This document shows positions 33,862 to 41,451 of a DNA stretch of 64,000 bases, in pieces. Source of the DNA: Streptomyces sp. NBC_01454 (GTDB taxonomy: Bacteria > Actinomycetota > Actinomycetes > Streptomycetales > Streptomycetaceae); the NCBI RefSeq assembly GCF_036227565.1, contig NZ_CP109460.1:6634001-6698000 (forward strand). The letters are read 5' to 3'. The translations under genes were made by a program, and so were the position numbers. The stretch's first letter is position 1; each line of letters begins with the position of its first letter. The notes below the pieces were generated by a model. The model was not told where the DNA came from, searched no databases, and saw only the letters and a list, made by a program, of their open reading frames with translations.

Positions 33862-34851
33862 GTGATCTCGATTACCCCGACCCCACCGTCCCCGTCGCCA
33901 CCCGTGGCGCACACCCCCTGCCCCGACCTCCGGGCCCTCGCCCCGGCCCTGGGCGATGCCGAACTGGCCATCACCGCCGACGCGCTGGCGCTCGGCCAAT
34001 GGGCCAGGGTGCGCACCCTGCTCACCGGGACCGGCACCGACTGGGACCTGCGAGGCCACCGATTAACCGTCCTGGCCACCTCTCCCGGCAGCGCCGCCTG
34101 GGCCGCCGACTGGCTGCTCGCCGAACCGGCCAGCGGCGACGCCGCCACCCTTCTGGCCCTCGCCACCGTCCGGCTCGCGCTGCGCGGCGCGAGCAGCACC
34201 GCGGCCGCCGCCCGGGCCTGTGCCACCGCCGCCGGGATGCTGCCCGACGACCCCACCCCCTGGCTCGGTGCGCTGATCCTCGCCCGCCGCTGCGGCACAC
34301 CGGACGGACAGGAGCACGCCTTCCGGCAAATCCGCGCCCGCCACCGCGACCACCATCACGCACACCACCTGATGACGGCCGCACTGGCCGAACGCCGGCC
34401 GGACGGCGGCGACAGCCCGCGGCACCCGGCCCACGCCTTCGCCGCCCGCGCCGCGGAACGCGCCCCCGCCGACTCCCCGCTCGCCCTGCTGCCCGTCGTG
34501 GCGCACACCGAGCGCTACCGCGCACAGGCCGCCGCCGGCCTGGCCCCGCCCGACCCCGCGGACTCGGGCCACTGGTCCACCCCGCACGCCCACCAGGTCC
34601 TGCGGGCCGCCTTCGACTGGTGGCTGGAGTGGGAGGGCGAGGACCACCCGCGCCGCACGATCGATCTCAACTTCCTCGCCCACGCGCTGTTCCACGAGGG
34701 ACGGATGGCCGAGGCCGCCGCGCTCTTCCAGCGCATCGGCCCGCACCCCACCCGCGCCCCGTGGTCGTACGCGGGCCGCGACGCCGAGGTCGCGTTCCGG
34801 GCCGCCCGCGCCACCGCGCTGCGCCGCGCCCGGGACACCGCGGCGCGGTGA
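33862..34851 (+). CDS. Hypothetical helical-repeat protein with a TTA codon
   Basis: A 329-residue, Ala-rich, all-helical protein with TPR-like spacing, e.g. FLAHALFHEGRMAEAAALFQ in the last 60 residues. I recognise no named family. It has no signal peptide or membrane segment. Codon 68 (34063-34065, Leu in RGHRLTVLA) is TTA, which in Streptomyces needs the bldA tRNA, so production is probably tied to development. GTG 33862 is the likely start, without a strong Shine-Dalgarno sequence. A palindrome lies 100 bp upstream. Confidence 0.72.
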   Translation: MISITPTPPSPSPPVAHTPCPDLRALAPALGDAELAITADALALGQWARVRTLLTGTGTDWDLRGHRLTVLATSPGSAAWAADWLLAEPASGDAATLLALATVRLALRGASSTAAAARACATAAGMLPDDPTPWLGALILARRCGTPDGQEHAFRQIRARHRDHHHAHHLMTAALAERRPDGGDSPRHPAHAFAARAAERAPADSPLALLPVVAHTERYRAQAAAGLAPPDPADSGHWSTPHAHQVLRAAFDWWLEWEGEDHPRRTIDLNFLAHALFHEGRMAEAAALFQRIGPHPTRAPWSYAGRDAEVAFRAARATALRRARDTAAR

Positions 34852-34932
34852 GCCCGCGGCGGCTGATGACGAAAGTCTGACGCCGGGGCCCGGACGCTGG
34901 CCCCGGCGGCCGCGCGGTGTTCGAATCGGGGT

Positions 34933-35685
34933 ATGACCAAGGACGCGAATCCGGCCCGCGCGGCGGACGGCGGCGAGGACGGGCGCGGCACCCCCGTGGG
35001 CCGCCGCGTCGTGCTCGGCATGCTCGCCGCCGGTGCCGCCGGCGTCGCCGCGGCTCCCTTCCTGCAACGCGCCTACGACGAGACGCTCGGCGCCGCCGCC
35101 CAGAAGGACCCCACCGGGCTGTCCGGTCTGCTCCCGGCCGGCGGCGGCTTCCGCTACTACTCGGTGACCGGTTCGGTACCCGACAAGGACGCCCACAGCT
35201 ACCGCCTCACGGTCGACGGCCTGGTCCGCCACCGCACCAGCTACCGCCTCGACGACCTGCGCCGCATGCCGCAGACCCGGCTCGTGCGGGACGTCCAGTG
35301 CGTCACCGGCTGGCGGGTGCCCGGCACCCCCTTCGAGGGCGTCCGGCTCTCGGCGCTCCTCGACGCCGCCGGTGTCCGCCCCGAGGCCAGGGCGGTCCGC
35401 TTCACCTGCTTCGACGGCGCCTACAGCGAGTCCCTCACCCTCGCCCAGGCCCGCCGGGACGACGTCCTGGTCGCCCTGCGGATGCAGGACAAGCCGCTGG
35501 CCCACGCGCACGGCGGCCCGGTCCGCCTCTACGTCGCGCCCATGTACTTCTACAAGTCGGCGAAGTGGCTCTCCGGGATCACCGTCACCGACCATGTCGC
35601 GCCCGGATACTGGGAGAACCTCGGATATGACGTCGATGCCTGGGTCGGCCGGTCGAACGGACGTGACGATGCCCCCACCACCTGA
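34933..35685 (+). CDS. Tat-exported molybdopterin-dependent oxidoreductase
   Basis: A 250-residue protein with a twin-arginine signal (GRRVVLGMLAAGAAGVAAAP) and a sulfite-oxidase-type Mo-pterin domain. Cys123 (VRDVQCVTGW) is the expected molybdenum ligand. The layout resembles MsrP, the catalytic subunit that repairs oxidised methionine in periplasmic proteins, although the actinobacterial group may do something else. It overlaps the cytochrome b gene by 17 bp, which would be the membrane electron donor. The start has no strong Shine-Dalgarno sequence. Confidence 0.88.
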   Translation: MTKDANPARAADGGEDGRGTPVGRRVVLGMLAAGAAGVAAAPFLQRAYDETLGAAAQKDPTGLSGLLPAGGGFRYYSVTGSVPDKDAHSYRLTVDGLVRHRTSYRLDDLRRMPQTRLVRDVQCVTGWRVPGTPFEGVRLSALLDAAGVRPEARAVRFTCFDGAYSESLTLAQARRDDVLVALRMQDKPLAHAHGGPVRLYVAPMYFYKSAKWLSGITVTDHVAPGYWENLGYDVDAWVGRSNGRDDAPTT

Positions 35686-36406
35686 CGCGCCGTCCGCACC
35701 CGCCGCCACCCGCCCCCGGGTGCGGCGCTTCAGCCCCGCCGAACACCGGGTCCATCAGGCCACCGCCGCCCTGATGGCGGTCTGTGTGCTCACCGCGGGC
35801 TGTCTCTACCTCCCCTTCCTCGCCGAACTCGTCGGCCGCCGCGCCCTGATGGTCACCGTCCACGAGTGGTCCGGCATCCTGCTGCCGGTGCCCGTGCTGC
35901 TGGGCCTCTTCTCCCGGGCCCTGCGCGCCGACCTCACCCGGCTCAACCGCTACGGCCCGCACGACCGCCATTGGCTGCGGTCCGCCCTGCGCCGCCGCGG
36001 CGGCCGCCCGGCCGGAAAGTTCAACGCCGGCCAGAAGCTCTACGCCGCCTGGATCGCCGGCGCCGTGCTGGTGATGCTCGCCACCGGTCTGCTGATGTGG
36101 TCCACCCTCCCGCAGGCCCTCGGCCTCGTCCGGGCGGGGACACCCGTGCCCCTGGTGTGGCGCACCGGTGCCACGTTCGTCCACGACTGGCTCGCGCTCG
36201 CCGTGATCCTCGTGATCGCCGGTCATGTCGGGAAGGCGTACGGCGATCCCGAGTCGCGCCGCGGGATGCGGACGGGTTCCGTCGATGCGCGGTGGGCCCG
36301 GCGCGAGCATCCGCTGTGGCGCCCTGAGGACGGGGAGCGGGGCGGGGAAGAGGACGGCGAGCACGGCGGGGAGCGGGACGCGGAGCGGCGCGAACCCCGG
36401 TCCTGA
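35669..36406 (+). CDS. Cytochrome b/b6-type membrane partner of the Mo enzyme
   Basis: A 245-residue membrane protein with four hydrophobic segments and histidines placed as heme ligands (HRVHQATAA, VHEWSGILL, VHDWLALAV, AGHVGKAYG). This matches the formate dehydrogenase gamma / cytochrome b561 fold. The C-terminal 30 residues are very acidic and Gly/Glu/Arg-repeated. ATG 35669 lies inside the end of the Mo-enzyme gene, which implies coupled translation. Together the two would form an MsrPQ-like membrane-bound oxidoreductase. Confidence 0.85.
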   Translation: MPPPPDAPSAPAATRPRVRRFSPAEHRVHQATAALMAVCVLTAGCLYLPFLAELVGRRALMVTVHEWSGILLPVPVLLGLFSRALRADLTRLNRYGPHDRHWLRSALRRRGGRPAGKFNAGQKLYAAWIAGAVLVMLATGLLMWSTLPQALGLVRAGTPVPLVWRTGATFVHDWLALAVILVIAGHVGKAYGDPESRRGMRTGSVDARWARREHPLWRPEDGERGGEEDGEHGGERDAERREPRS

Positions 36407-36418
36407 CGCGGCCACTTG

Positions 36419-36474
36419 CCGAGACTTCCGTGCCGAGACTTCTGTGCAGAGAACCCTGTGCAGAGAGTCCTCTG
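36419..36474. repeat. Four tandem 14-bp repeats in the arsR promoter
   Basis: Units at 36419-36432, 36433-36446, 36447-36460 and 36461-36474 follow CMGAGASYYCYGTG, except that the last ends CTCTG; that unit is itself a 5-4-5 palindrome (CAGAG-AGTC-CTCTG). They end 7 bp before a TACGCT -10 hexamer and cover the -35 region, which suggests repeated binding sites for the ArsR-type protein encoded next. Confidence 0.75.
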
Positions 36475-36493
36475 CACCCCTACGCTGACGTCC

Positions 36494-37117
36494 ATGACCG
36501 ACACCTCGGAGCCGCCGCGGCCGGCCGCATCCGGTGCGCCACCCACCCGGCAGATGGACGCCCGCAGCCTGCGCGGCCTCGCCCACCCCCTGCGCATGCG
36601 CATCCTGGAACTGCTGAGGCTCGACGGCCCGGACACCGCCACCGGGCTCGGCGGCCGCCTCGGCGAGAACACCGGCACGGTCAGCTGGCATCTGCGGCAC
36701 CTCGCCGCACACGGCTTCATCGAGGAGGAGACCGACCGCGGCACCCGGCGCGAACGCTGGTGGCGGGCGGTCCGGGTCGGCAACAACCTCAACACCGCCG
36801 AGTTCCGCGACGATCCGGACACCCGCGGCGCGCTGTCCGTCTATGTGCACGAACTGGTGCAGCAGCACTTCCACCGCGTCGTCGACTACCTCACCGAGGA
36901 CTGGGACGCCGCGTGGCGCCACGCCGGCACCCTCACCCAGTGGCACGACCTGCGGCTCGGCCCCGAGCAGTTGGCGGCGATGAACGCGGAGCTGGCCGAG
37001 GTCGTCGCCCGGCACCGGGCGGCGGCCCACACCGCGTCCGGGGCCGGGACGCCGGACGGGCAGCCGGTCATCGTCCAGCTGCAGTCCTTCCCGCGCAAGG
37101 AACGTGGCGCCCGATGA
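36494..37117 (+). CDS. ArsR-like winged-helix regulator of the adjacent MFS gene
   Basis: A 207-residue regulator with a winged helix at about residues 20-90 (LRGLAHPLRMRILELLRLDG, then TVSWHLRHLAAHGFI) and a helical C-terminal domain. It lacks the ArsR metal-binding CxC motif, so it probably senses a small molecule. ATG 36494 is 7 nt after TACGCT (36481-36486) with no Shine-Dalgarno sequence, so the transcript looks leaderless. The stop overlaps the MFS start as ATGA. The tandem 14-bp repeats over the promoter point to autorepression of the operon. Confidence 0.9.
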   Translation: MTDTSEPPRPAASGAPPTRQMDARSLRGLAHPLRMRILELLRLDGPDTATGLGGRLGENTGTVSWHLRHLAAHGFIEEETDRGTRRERWWRAVRVGNNLNTAEFRDDPDTRGALSVYVHELVQQHFHRVVDYLTEDWDAAWRHAGTLTQWHDLRLGPEQLAAMNAELAEVVARHRAAAHTASGAGTPDGQPVIVQLQSFPRKERGAR

Positions 37118-38430
37118 GCGGACTGCTGCGCCGGCACCGGGACTTCCGGCTGCTGTGGTGCGGTGAGACGGCGGGCAAATTCGGGGCGGCGGTCACCAAT
37201 GTGGCGCTGCCGCTGGTGGCGGTGTCCACCCTCCACGCCTCCACCTTCGCGGTCGGGCTGCTCGGCGCCTGCGGCTGGCTGCCGTGGCTGCTCATCGGCC
37301 TGCCGGTCGGCGCATGGGTGGACCGGCTGCGGCGCCGTCCCCTGATGCTGGGCGCCGCCGGTCTCTCGCTGGTGCTCTTCGCCGCCGTCCCGCTCCTCGC
37401 CCGGTACGGCGGGCTCTCGCTCGGGCTGCTGCTCGCCGTGGCCCTGCTGGCCGGTACGTCTGCGGTGGTCTTCCAGACCGCCTACAGCGCCTATCTGCCC
37501 ACGCTGCTCGCGCCGGCCGACCGGGCCGAGGGCAACGCCAAGCTGCACGGCAGCGCCTCGGCGGCACAGATCGCCGGGCAGGGGACCGGCGGCCTCCTCG
37601 CCCAACTCGCCGGTGCGGTCCACGCGTTGTCCGTCAACGCCGCCACCTTCCTGATCGCGCTGCTGTGCCTGCGGGGCATCCGGCACCGCGAGCCGCGCCC
37701 GGCGGCACGGGAGCGCGGTCTGCGGACCATGGCCGCGGAGGTCGCCGAGGGCATGCGGCTGGTCGCCGGCGATGTGTGGTTCCGTACGCTGACGCTGTTC
37801 GGCGCCGCCTCCAACCTCGCGCTCATGGGCTATCAGTCGATCGCGGCGGTCTTCCTGGTCCGCGAGGTGGGCCTGGCCCCCGGCGCGGTCGGCGGGCTGC
37901 TGGCGCTGGGCGCCTCGGGCGGCATCGCGGGGGCCTTCCTGGCGCGCCGGGCCGCCGGCCGGTTCGGCACCGCCCGCGCCCTGCTGCTGTGCGAACTCGG
38001 CCTGTCCTGCGCCGCGTTGCTCATGCCGCTCGCCGTCCACGGCGCCGGGGCACTGCTCTACGTCGCGGGCAGCTTCGGCGTCAGTGCGGGGGTGGTCGCC
38101 GGCAACGTCCTCAAGGTGAGCTTCCAGCAGCGGTACTGCCCGCCCGCCCTGCTCGGCCGGCTGATCGCCGGCAGCGCCTTCCTCACCTACGGGACGCTGC
38201 CCCTGGGGGCGCTGCTCGGCGGGACGCTCGGCTCGGTGCTCGGCGTCCGCCCGGCAATGTGGATCATGACCGCCGGAGTGCCGCTGGCCGGCCTGATCCT
38301 GCTCTTCTCACCGGTCGGCAGAGCGCGCGACCTGCCGGTACGCCCCGCCCGGGAGGAGCGGCCGGCGGCAGGTGCTTGCGGGCCGGAGCCGGACGGGCGG
38401 GCCGAGGTGACTCCGCTGCCGGGGGCCTGA
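37114..38430 (+). CDS. MFS exporter (DHA3-like)
   Basis: A 438-residue permease with about twelve hydrophobic segments and the early motif GKFGAAVTNVALPLVAVS and LPVGAWVDRLRRRPLM typical of DHA3-type MFS efflux proteins (macrolide, enterobactin). The N-terminal 4 bp overlap the regulator gene, so they form an arsR-mfs operon: ligand-responsive drug or metabolite export is the natural reading. The substrate is unknown. It converges on a sensor kinase gene 50 bp away. Confidence 0.92.
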   Translation: MSGLLRRHRDFRLLWCGETAGKFGAAVTNVALPLVAVSTLHASTFAVGLLGACGWLPWLLIGLPVGAWVDRLRRRPLMLGAAGLSLVLFAAVPLLARYGGLSLGLLLAVALLAGTSAVVFQTAYSAYLPTLLAPADRAEGNAKLHGSASAAQIAGQGTGGLLAQLAGAVHALSVNAATFLIALLCLRGIRHREPRPAARERGLRTMAAEVAEGMRLVAGDVWFRTLTLFGAASNLALMGYQSIAAVFLVREVGLAPGAVGGLLALGASGGIAGAFLARRAAGRFGTARALLLCELGLSCAALLMPLAVHGAGALLYVAGSFGVSAGVVAGNVLKVSFQQRYCPPALLGRLIAGSAFLTYGTLPLGALLGGTLGSVLGVRPAMWIMTAGVPLAGLILLFSPVGRARDLPVRPAREERPAAGACGPEPDGRAEVTPLPGA

Positions 38431-38480
38431 CGCCCCTGCCCGGGGGCCTGTTGAGGCGCGGGGCCGTCGCGGGCGGTCCC

Positions 38481-39641
38481 TCACCCGACCGGCTGCGGGG
38501 CCGGCGCGTCCGCGGCCGGCGGTCCGGCGGCGGGCAGTTCGACCTCGAAGCGGCAGCCCGTCCCGGCATTGCGCACCGTCGTCCGGCCCTGGTGCGCCTC
38601 CACGATGCCGCGCACGATCGCCAGCCCCAGCCCGGCGCCGCTCTCGCCGTCCGCACGGGGCGTACGCGCCGCGCCGCCGCGCCAGCCGGTGTCGAAGACC
38701 CGTCCCAGATCCTCCGCCGGGATGCCGCCGCAGCCGTCCTCCACCGCCAGCACCACCCGGCCCTGCTCGTGCCGTGCGCTGACCGCGACGGTCCCGTCGG
38801 CCGGGGTCGCGCGGATCGCGTTGACCAGCAGATTGCCCAGGACACGGGTGATCTGCTGGGCGTCCACGTGCACCGGCAGCGGCACCACCCCGCCGTCCAC
38901 CAGCCGCACCCCGCTCTTCCGCGCCAGCGGCCCGGCGCCCGCGAGCGCCTCGTCCACCAGGTCGTAGACCGACACCCGCGACAGCGTCAGGGCCAGCGCC
39001 CCGGCCTGGATCCGGGAGAGTTCGAAGAGGTCGTCGACCATGGCGGCCAGCCGGTCCACCTCGATCCGCATCCGTGCGTGGTAGCGCGCGGTGTCCTCGG
39101 CGACCCCGTCCTCCAGCGCCTCGGCCATCGCCCGCAGCCCGGCGAGCGGGGTGCGCAGATCGTGCGAGATCCCGGCGATCAGCTCCCGCCGGGAGGCCTC
39201 CAGCGCCCGCTCGCGCTCCCGCGCCTCGGCGAGCCGCCCGCTGGTCTCCTCCAGCGCCCCGGACAGCGCGGCCAGTTCGGCGGTGGGCGGTTCGGCGGGC
39301 GCCACGAAGCCGCCCTCGCTGCCGACCGTACGGGCCGAACGCGCCAGCTCCCGGCTGCCCGCCGCGATCCGCCGCCCGAAGAGCAGCGCGGCCGCCAGCG
39401 ACACCACACCGGAGACGGCCACCACGGCCATCACCACGCCCAGGTCGTGCCCCGACAGGAACATCGCCTGGGCGACCGCCACCGTGCCCGCCGCCATCGC
39501 GGCCACCGCCAGCGCCGCCACCGCGAACAGCGACAGCGCGACCGAGCGCCGCCGCAGGGCCCGTACCGCGGGCGCGGCGACCAGCCCGGCCACTGTCGCA
39601 CCGAGCGCCGCCAGGGCCACGATGACCAGGAAATCCTTCAT
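38481..39641 (-). CDS. Two-component sensor histidine kinase
   Basis: A 386-residue membrane kinase. Two membrane segments lie in the first 95 residues with almost no extracellular loop; a HAMP-like linker (FGRRIAAGSRELARSARTVG) follows. The phospho-acceptor His is in AGISHDLRTPLAGLRA, and the ATP-binding boxes are NLLVNAIRATP, VEDGCGGIP and GAGLGLAIVRGI. The signal is therefore probably sensed in or at the membrane. ATG 39639-39641 overlaps the response regulator stop by 4 bp. The pair has no recognisable target gene beside it. Confidence 0.94.
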   Translation of the reverse strand: MKDFLVIVALAALGATVAGLVAAPAVRALRRRSVALSLFAVAALAVAAMAAGTVAVAQAMFLSGHDLGVVMAVVAVSGVVSLAAALLFGRRIAAGSRELARSARTVGSEGGFVAPAEPPTAELAALSGALEETSGRLAEARERERALEASRRELIAGISHDLRTPLAGLRAMAEALEDGVAEDTARYHARMRIEVDRLAAMVDDLFELSRIQAGALALTLSRVSVYDLVDEALAGAGPLARKSGVRLVDGGVVPLPVHVDAQQITRVLGNLLVNAIRATPADGTVAVSARHEQGRVVLAVEDGCGGIPAEDLGRVFDTGWRGGAARTPRADGESGAGLGLAIVRGIVEAHQGRTTVRNAGTGCRFEVELPAAGPPAADAPAPQPVG

Positions 39642-40441
39642 GACAGCAGGTCGCCTCCCAGCAACGGACCGTCCCCCTGCGGCGGCTCCTCGCGCGCGGG
39701 GTCGAAGCGGTAGCCGGCGCCCCAGACCGTCGTCACCAGCCGGGGCGCGGCCGGGTCCGCCTCGATCTTCTCGCGCAGCCGCCGCACATGCACGGTCACC
39801 GTGGACAGATCGCCGAACTCCCAGCCCCAGACCCGCTGCAGCAGTGCCTCCCGCGCGAAGACCTGCCCGGGGTGCCGCATCAGGAAGACCAGCAGATCGA
39901 ACTCGCGGGTGGTGAGGGAGAGCGCGCGTCCCCCGCGGGCGGCCCGCCGGCCGGCCGGGTCCGCGCTGAGGTCCCCGGCCCGCAGCACGGCGGCGGCCGC
40001 CGCGGCCGGCGGCGCGGACTCCGCACGGCGCAGCACCGAGCCGATCCGCAGCACCAGCTCCCGCGGGCTGAACGGCTTGGTCACATAGTCGTCCGCGCCC
40101 AGCTCCAGGCCCAGGATGCGGTCCGCCTCCTCGCCCCGTGCGGTGAGCATCACCACCGGCACGGCGGGGCCGTCGGCGGACCGGCGCAGCCGTCGGCACA
40201 CCTCCAGGCCGTCCAGGCCCGGCAGCATCAGATCGAGCACGACGAGATGCGGGCGGAAGTCCGCGGCCCGGTCGAGGGCGGCGAAACCGTCGGCGGCGTG
40301 CTCGGTGGTGTAACCGGCGCGGGAGAGATAGCCGGTGACGACCTCGGCGACGGTCGGATCGTCCTCGACGACCAGGACACGGCGCGGCGGCCCGGCGGCG
40401 GGGACGGGCGGCGGCGCGGAGGACGGGGTGGCGGGGTGCAC
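39638..40441 (-). CDS. OmpR/PhoB-family response regulator
   Basis: A 267-residue regulator: receiver domain at about residues 20-135 with the phospho-acceptor Asp in LVVLDLMLPGLDG and the switch Lys in DYVTKPFSPREL, then a winged-helix DNA-binding domain (LTTREFDLLVFLMRHPGQVF, TVTVHVRRLREKIE). The linker is Ala-rich. The start is GTG 40439-40441. It is the first gene of the pair with the sensor kinase. Phosphorylated protein would bind direct repeats at its target promoters; none is obvious nearby. Confidence 0.95.
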   Translation of the reverse strand: MHPATPSSAPPPVPAAGPPRRVLVVEDDPTVAEVVTGYLSRAGYTTEHAADGFAALDRAADFRPHLVVLDLMLPGLDGLEVCRRLRRSADGPAVPVVMLTARGEEADRILGLELGADDYVTKPFSPRELVLRIGSVLRRAESAPPAAAAAAVLRAGDLSADPAGRRAARGGRALSLTTREFDLLVFLMRHPGQVFAREALLQRVWGWEFGDLSTVTVHVRRLREKIEADPAAPRLVTTVWGAGYRFDPAREEPPQGDGPLLGGDLLS

Positions 40442-40584
40442 GGGGTCAGCCTGCCTTTCCCGGGAGGCGGGTCATGGCCCCAGCCAACACCAGCACGGGC
40501 GGCGGCGGGCGGGCGGGGCGGCATCCGTAAGACTTCGGTTAGCGGTGGCGGCGGGCGGACGCGGCGGCCGGGCGGCCCGGCCGC

Positions 40585-40992
40585 TCAGCCCTCCAGCCCC
40601 TCCCGTACCCGCCGCGACACCGTGATCGCGTACAGGTCGAGGATGCCCGGCGGCTCCGCGAGGCCGGGGCCGCCGGCGCGGATCCAGGCGGCGATGTCCG
40701 CCAGCGCGTCGTCGTCGTTGACCAGTCCCAGCCAGACGGGCCGCCCGCCGGCCGCCCGCCCCGCGGCCGACGGCTGGACCACGACCACGTTCGCCTGGTC
40801 GCAGACATCCAGGCACTCCGAGGCCCGCACGGCAACCCCGGGAAGCGTGGCGCGCAACCGCGGTATCTGCCCGGCGTGGTCGACTCCCGGAATCTTGGCC
40901 GCGTCGCCGCAGCAGCAGCCGCGGCACACGGTGACCCGGCACGGGGCAGCGGTGGCCGCCCGGCCGGCACGCTTGTTGATCATCCGGCTCAT
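40585..40992 (-). CDS. Thioredoxin-like [2Fe-2S] ferredoxin
   Basis: A 135-residue protein of the thioredoxin-fold ferredoxin group. Cysteines lie in CRVTVCRGCCCGD and SECLDVCDQANVVVVQP, the expected cluster ligands being the first and the last two. ATG 40992 is chosen, with ATG 40983 as alternative. The upstream DNA has three tandem 13-bp repeats. A redox role is likely, and a metallophore or cobalamin-type link is sometimes seen for this family but is not visible here. Confidence 0.82.
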   Translation of the reverse strand: MSRMINKRAGRAATAAPCRVTVCRGCCCGDAAKIPGVDHAGQIPRLRATLPGVAVRASECLDVCDQANVVVVQPSAAGRAAGGRPVWLGLVNDDDALADIAAWIRAGGPGLAEPPGILDLYAITVSRRVREGLEG

Positions 40993-41026
40993 GCTACGGG
41001 GGCCGCCCCGGCGCACGGTACGGGGA

Positions 41027-41065
41027 TCCGGGGCACGGGATCGGGGCACGGGATCGGGGCACGGC
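41027..41065. repeat. Three tandem 13-14-bp repeats
   Basis: The unit CGGGGCACGGGAT is repeated with small changes, in the 460-bp non-coding region between the divergent ferredoxin and ABC-F genes. It sits about 35 bp upstream of the ferredoxin start. Confidence 0.75.
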
Positions 41066-41160
41066 GCGGGGACACGAGGCGCCGACGACTCCCGCAGGCC
41101 CCCACGGCGCGGCCCGCCCACCCCGGACGGACCGGATACCGACCCGGGAGACGGCAAGCA

Positions 41161-41184
41161 CAAACGCAACAATAAATGCGTTTG
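41161..41184. promoter_or_regulatory. 8-8-8 palindrome overlapping the ABC-F promoter
   Basis: CAAACGCA (41161-41168) and TGCGTTTG (41177-41184) form a perfect inverted repeat around the AT-rich ACAATAAA. It overlaps the first bases of the -35 hexamer at 41182-41187, so a repressor here would block transcription. Confidence 0.7.
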
Positions 41185-41210
41185 CGTTTCGCCGCCGTCC
41201 CCCGTACTGT
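41182..41210 (+). promoter_or_regulatory. Promoter of the ABC-F gene
   Basis: TTGCGT (41182-41187), a 17-bp spacer, and TACTGT (41205-41210), a good match to the vegetative -35/-10 consensus. Transcription would start near 41217, leaving a leader of about 235 nt. Confidence 0.65.
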
Positions 41211-41216
41211 CGAGCT

Positions 41217-41451
41217 CGTTCCATTGCCGCCGATCGGAGAAGGCCGTTGCTCGTCTGAGGTCCTGAGACACCGCGCCCGTAAGAGGCGAATCCGCCCTGT
41301 GCTCCCGCATTCCGGAGCGGCGGATCATGCCCGGCGCAGCCTGTCCGTGACCTCGGCGTACCGCAACCGCGTACCCCGGCGCACCCCGCGTGTATGACGC
41401 GGTGTCTCCCCGCGCAGTCCCCGTCCTTTCCCCCGCGCTCAGGAGACCCGT
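41217..41451 (+). promoter_or_regulatory. Candidate attenuator leader of the ABC-F gene
   Basis: The leader contains sequences that can pair in two exclusive ways. GAGACACCGCG (41265-41275) is the exact complement of CGCGGTGTCTC (41398-41408). The same 3' segment can instead fold locally as CCGCG-tgtatga-CGCGG (about 41386-41402), or pair GTCTCC (41404-41409) with GGAGAC (41442-41447), which would hide the ABC-F ribosome-binding site. Short ORFs with Shine-Dalgarno sequences precede these parts: TTG-CTC-GTC-TGA at 41247-41258 and a 7-codon ORF at 41327-41350. A longer frame ends with TGA at 41395-41397, in the loop of the local hairpin. Antibiotic-induced ribosome stalling on such ORFs controls other ABC-F genes. 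Confidence 0.55.

Noticed and set aside
41176..41397. 73-codon ORF before the ABC-F gene as a full-length leader peptide
   Set aside because: Its ATG lies before the -35 hexamer, so the transcript from the predicted promoter would not include it. Only its 3' part or shorter ORFs can be translated in the leader.
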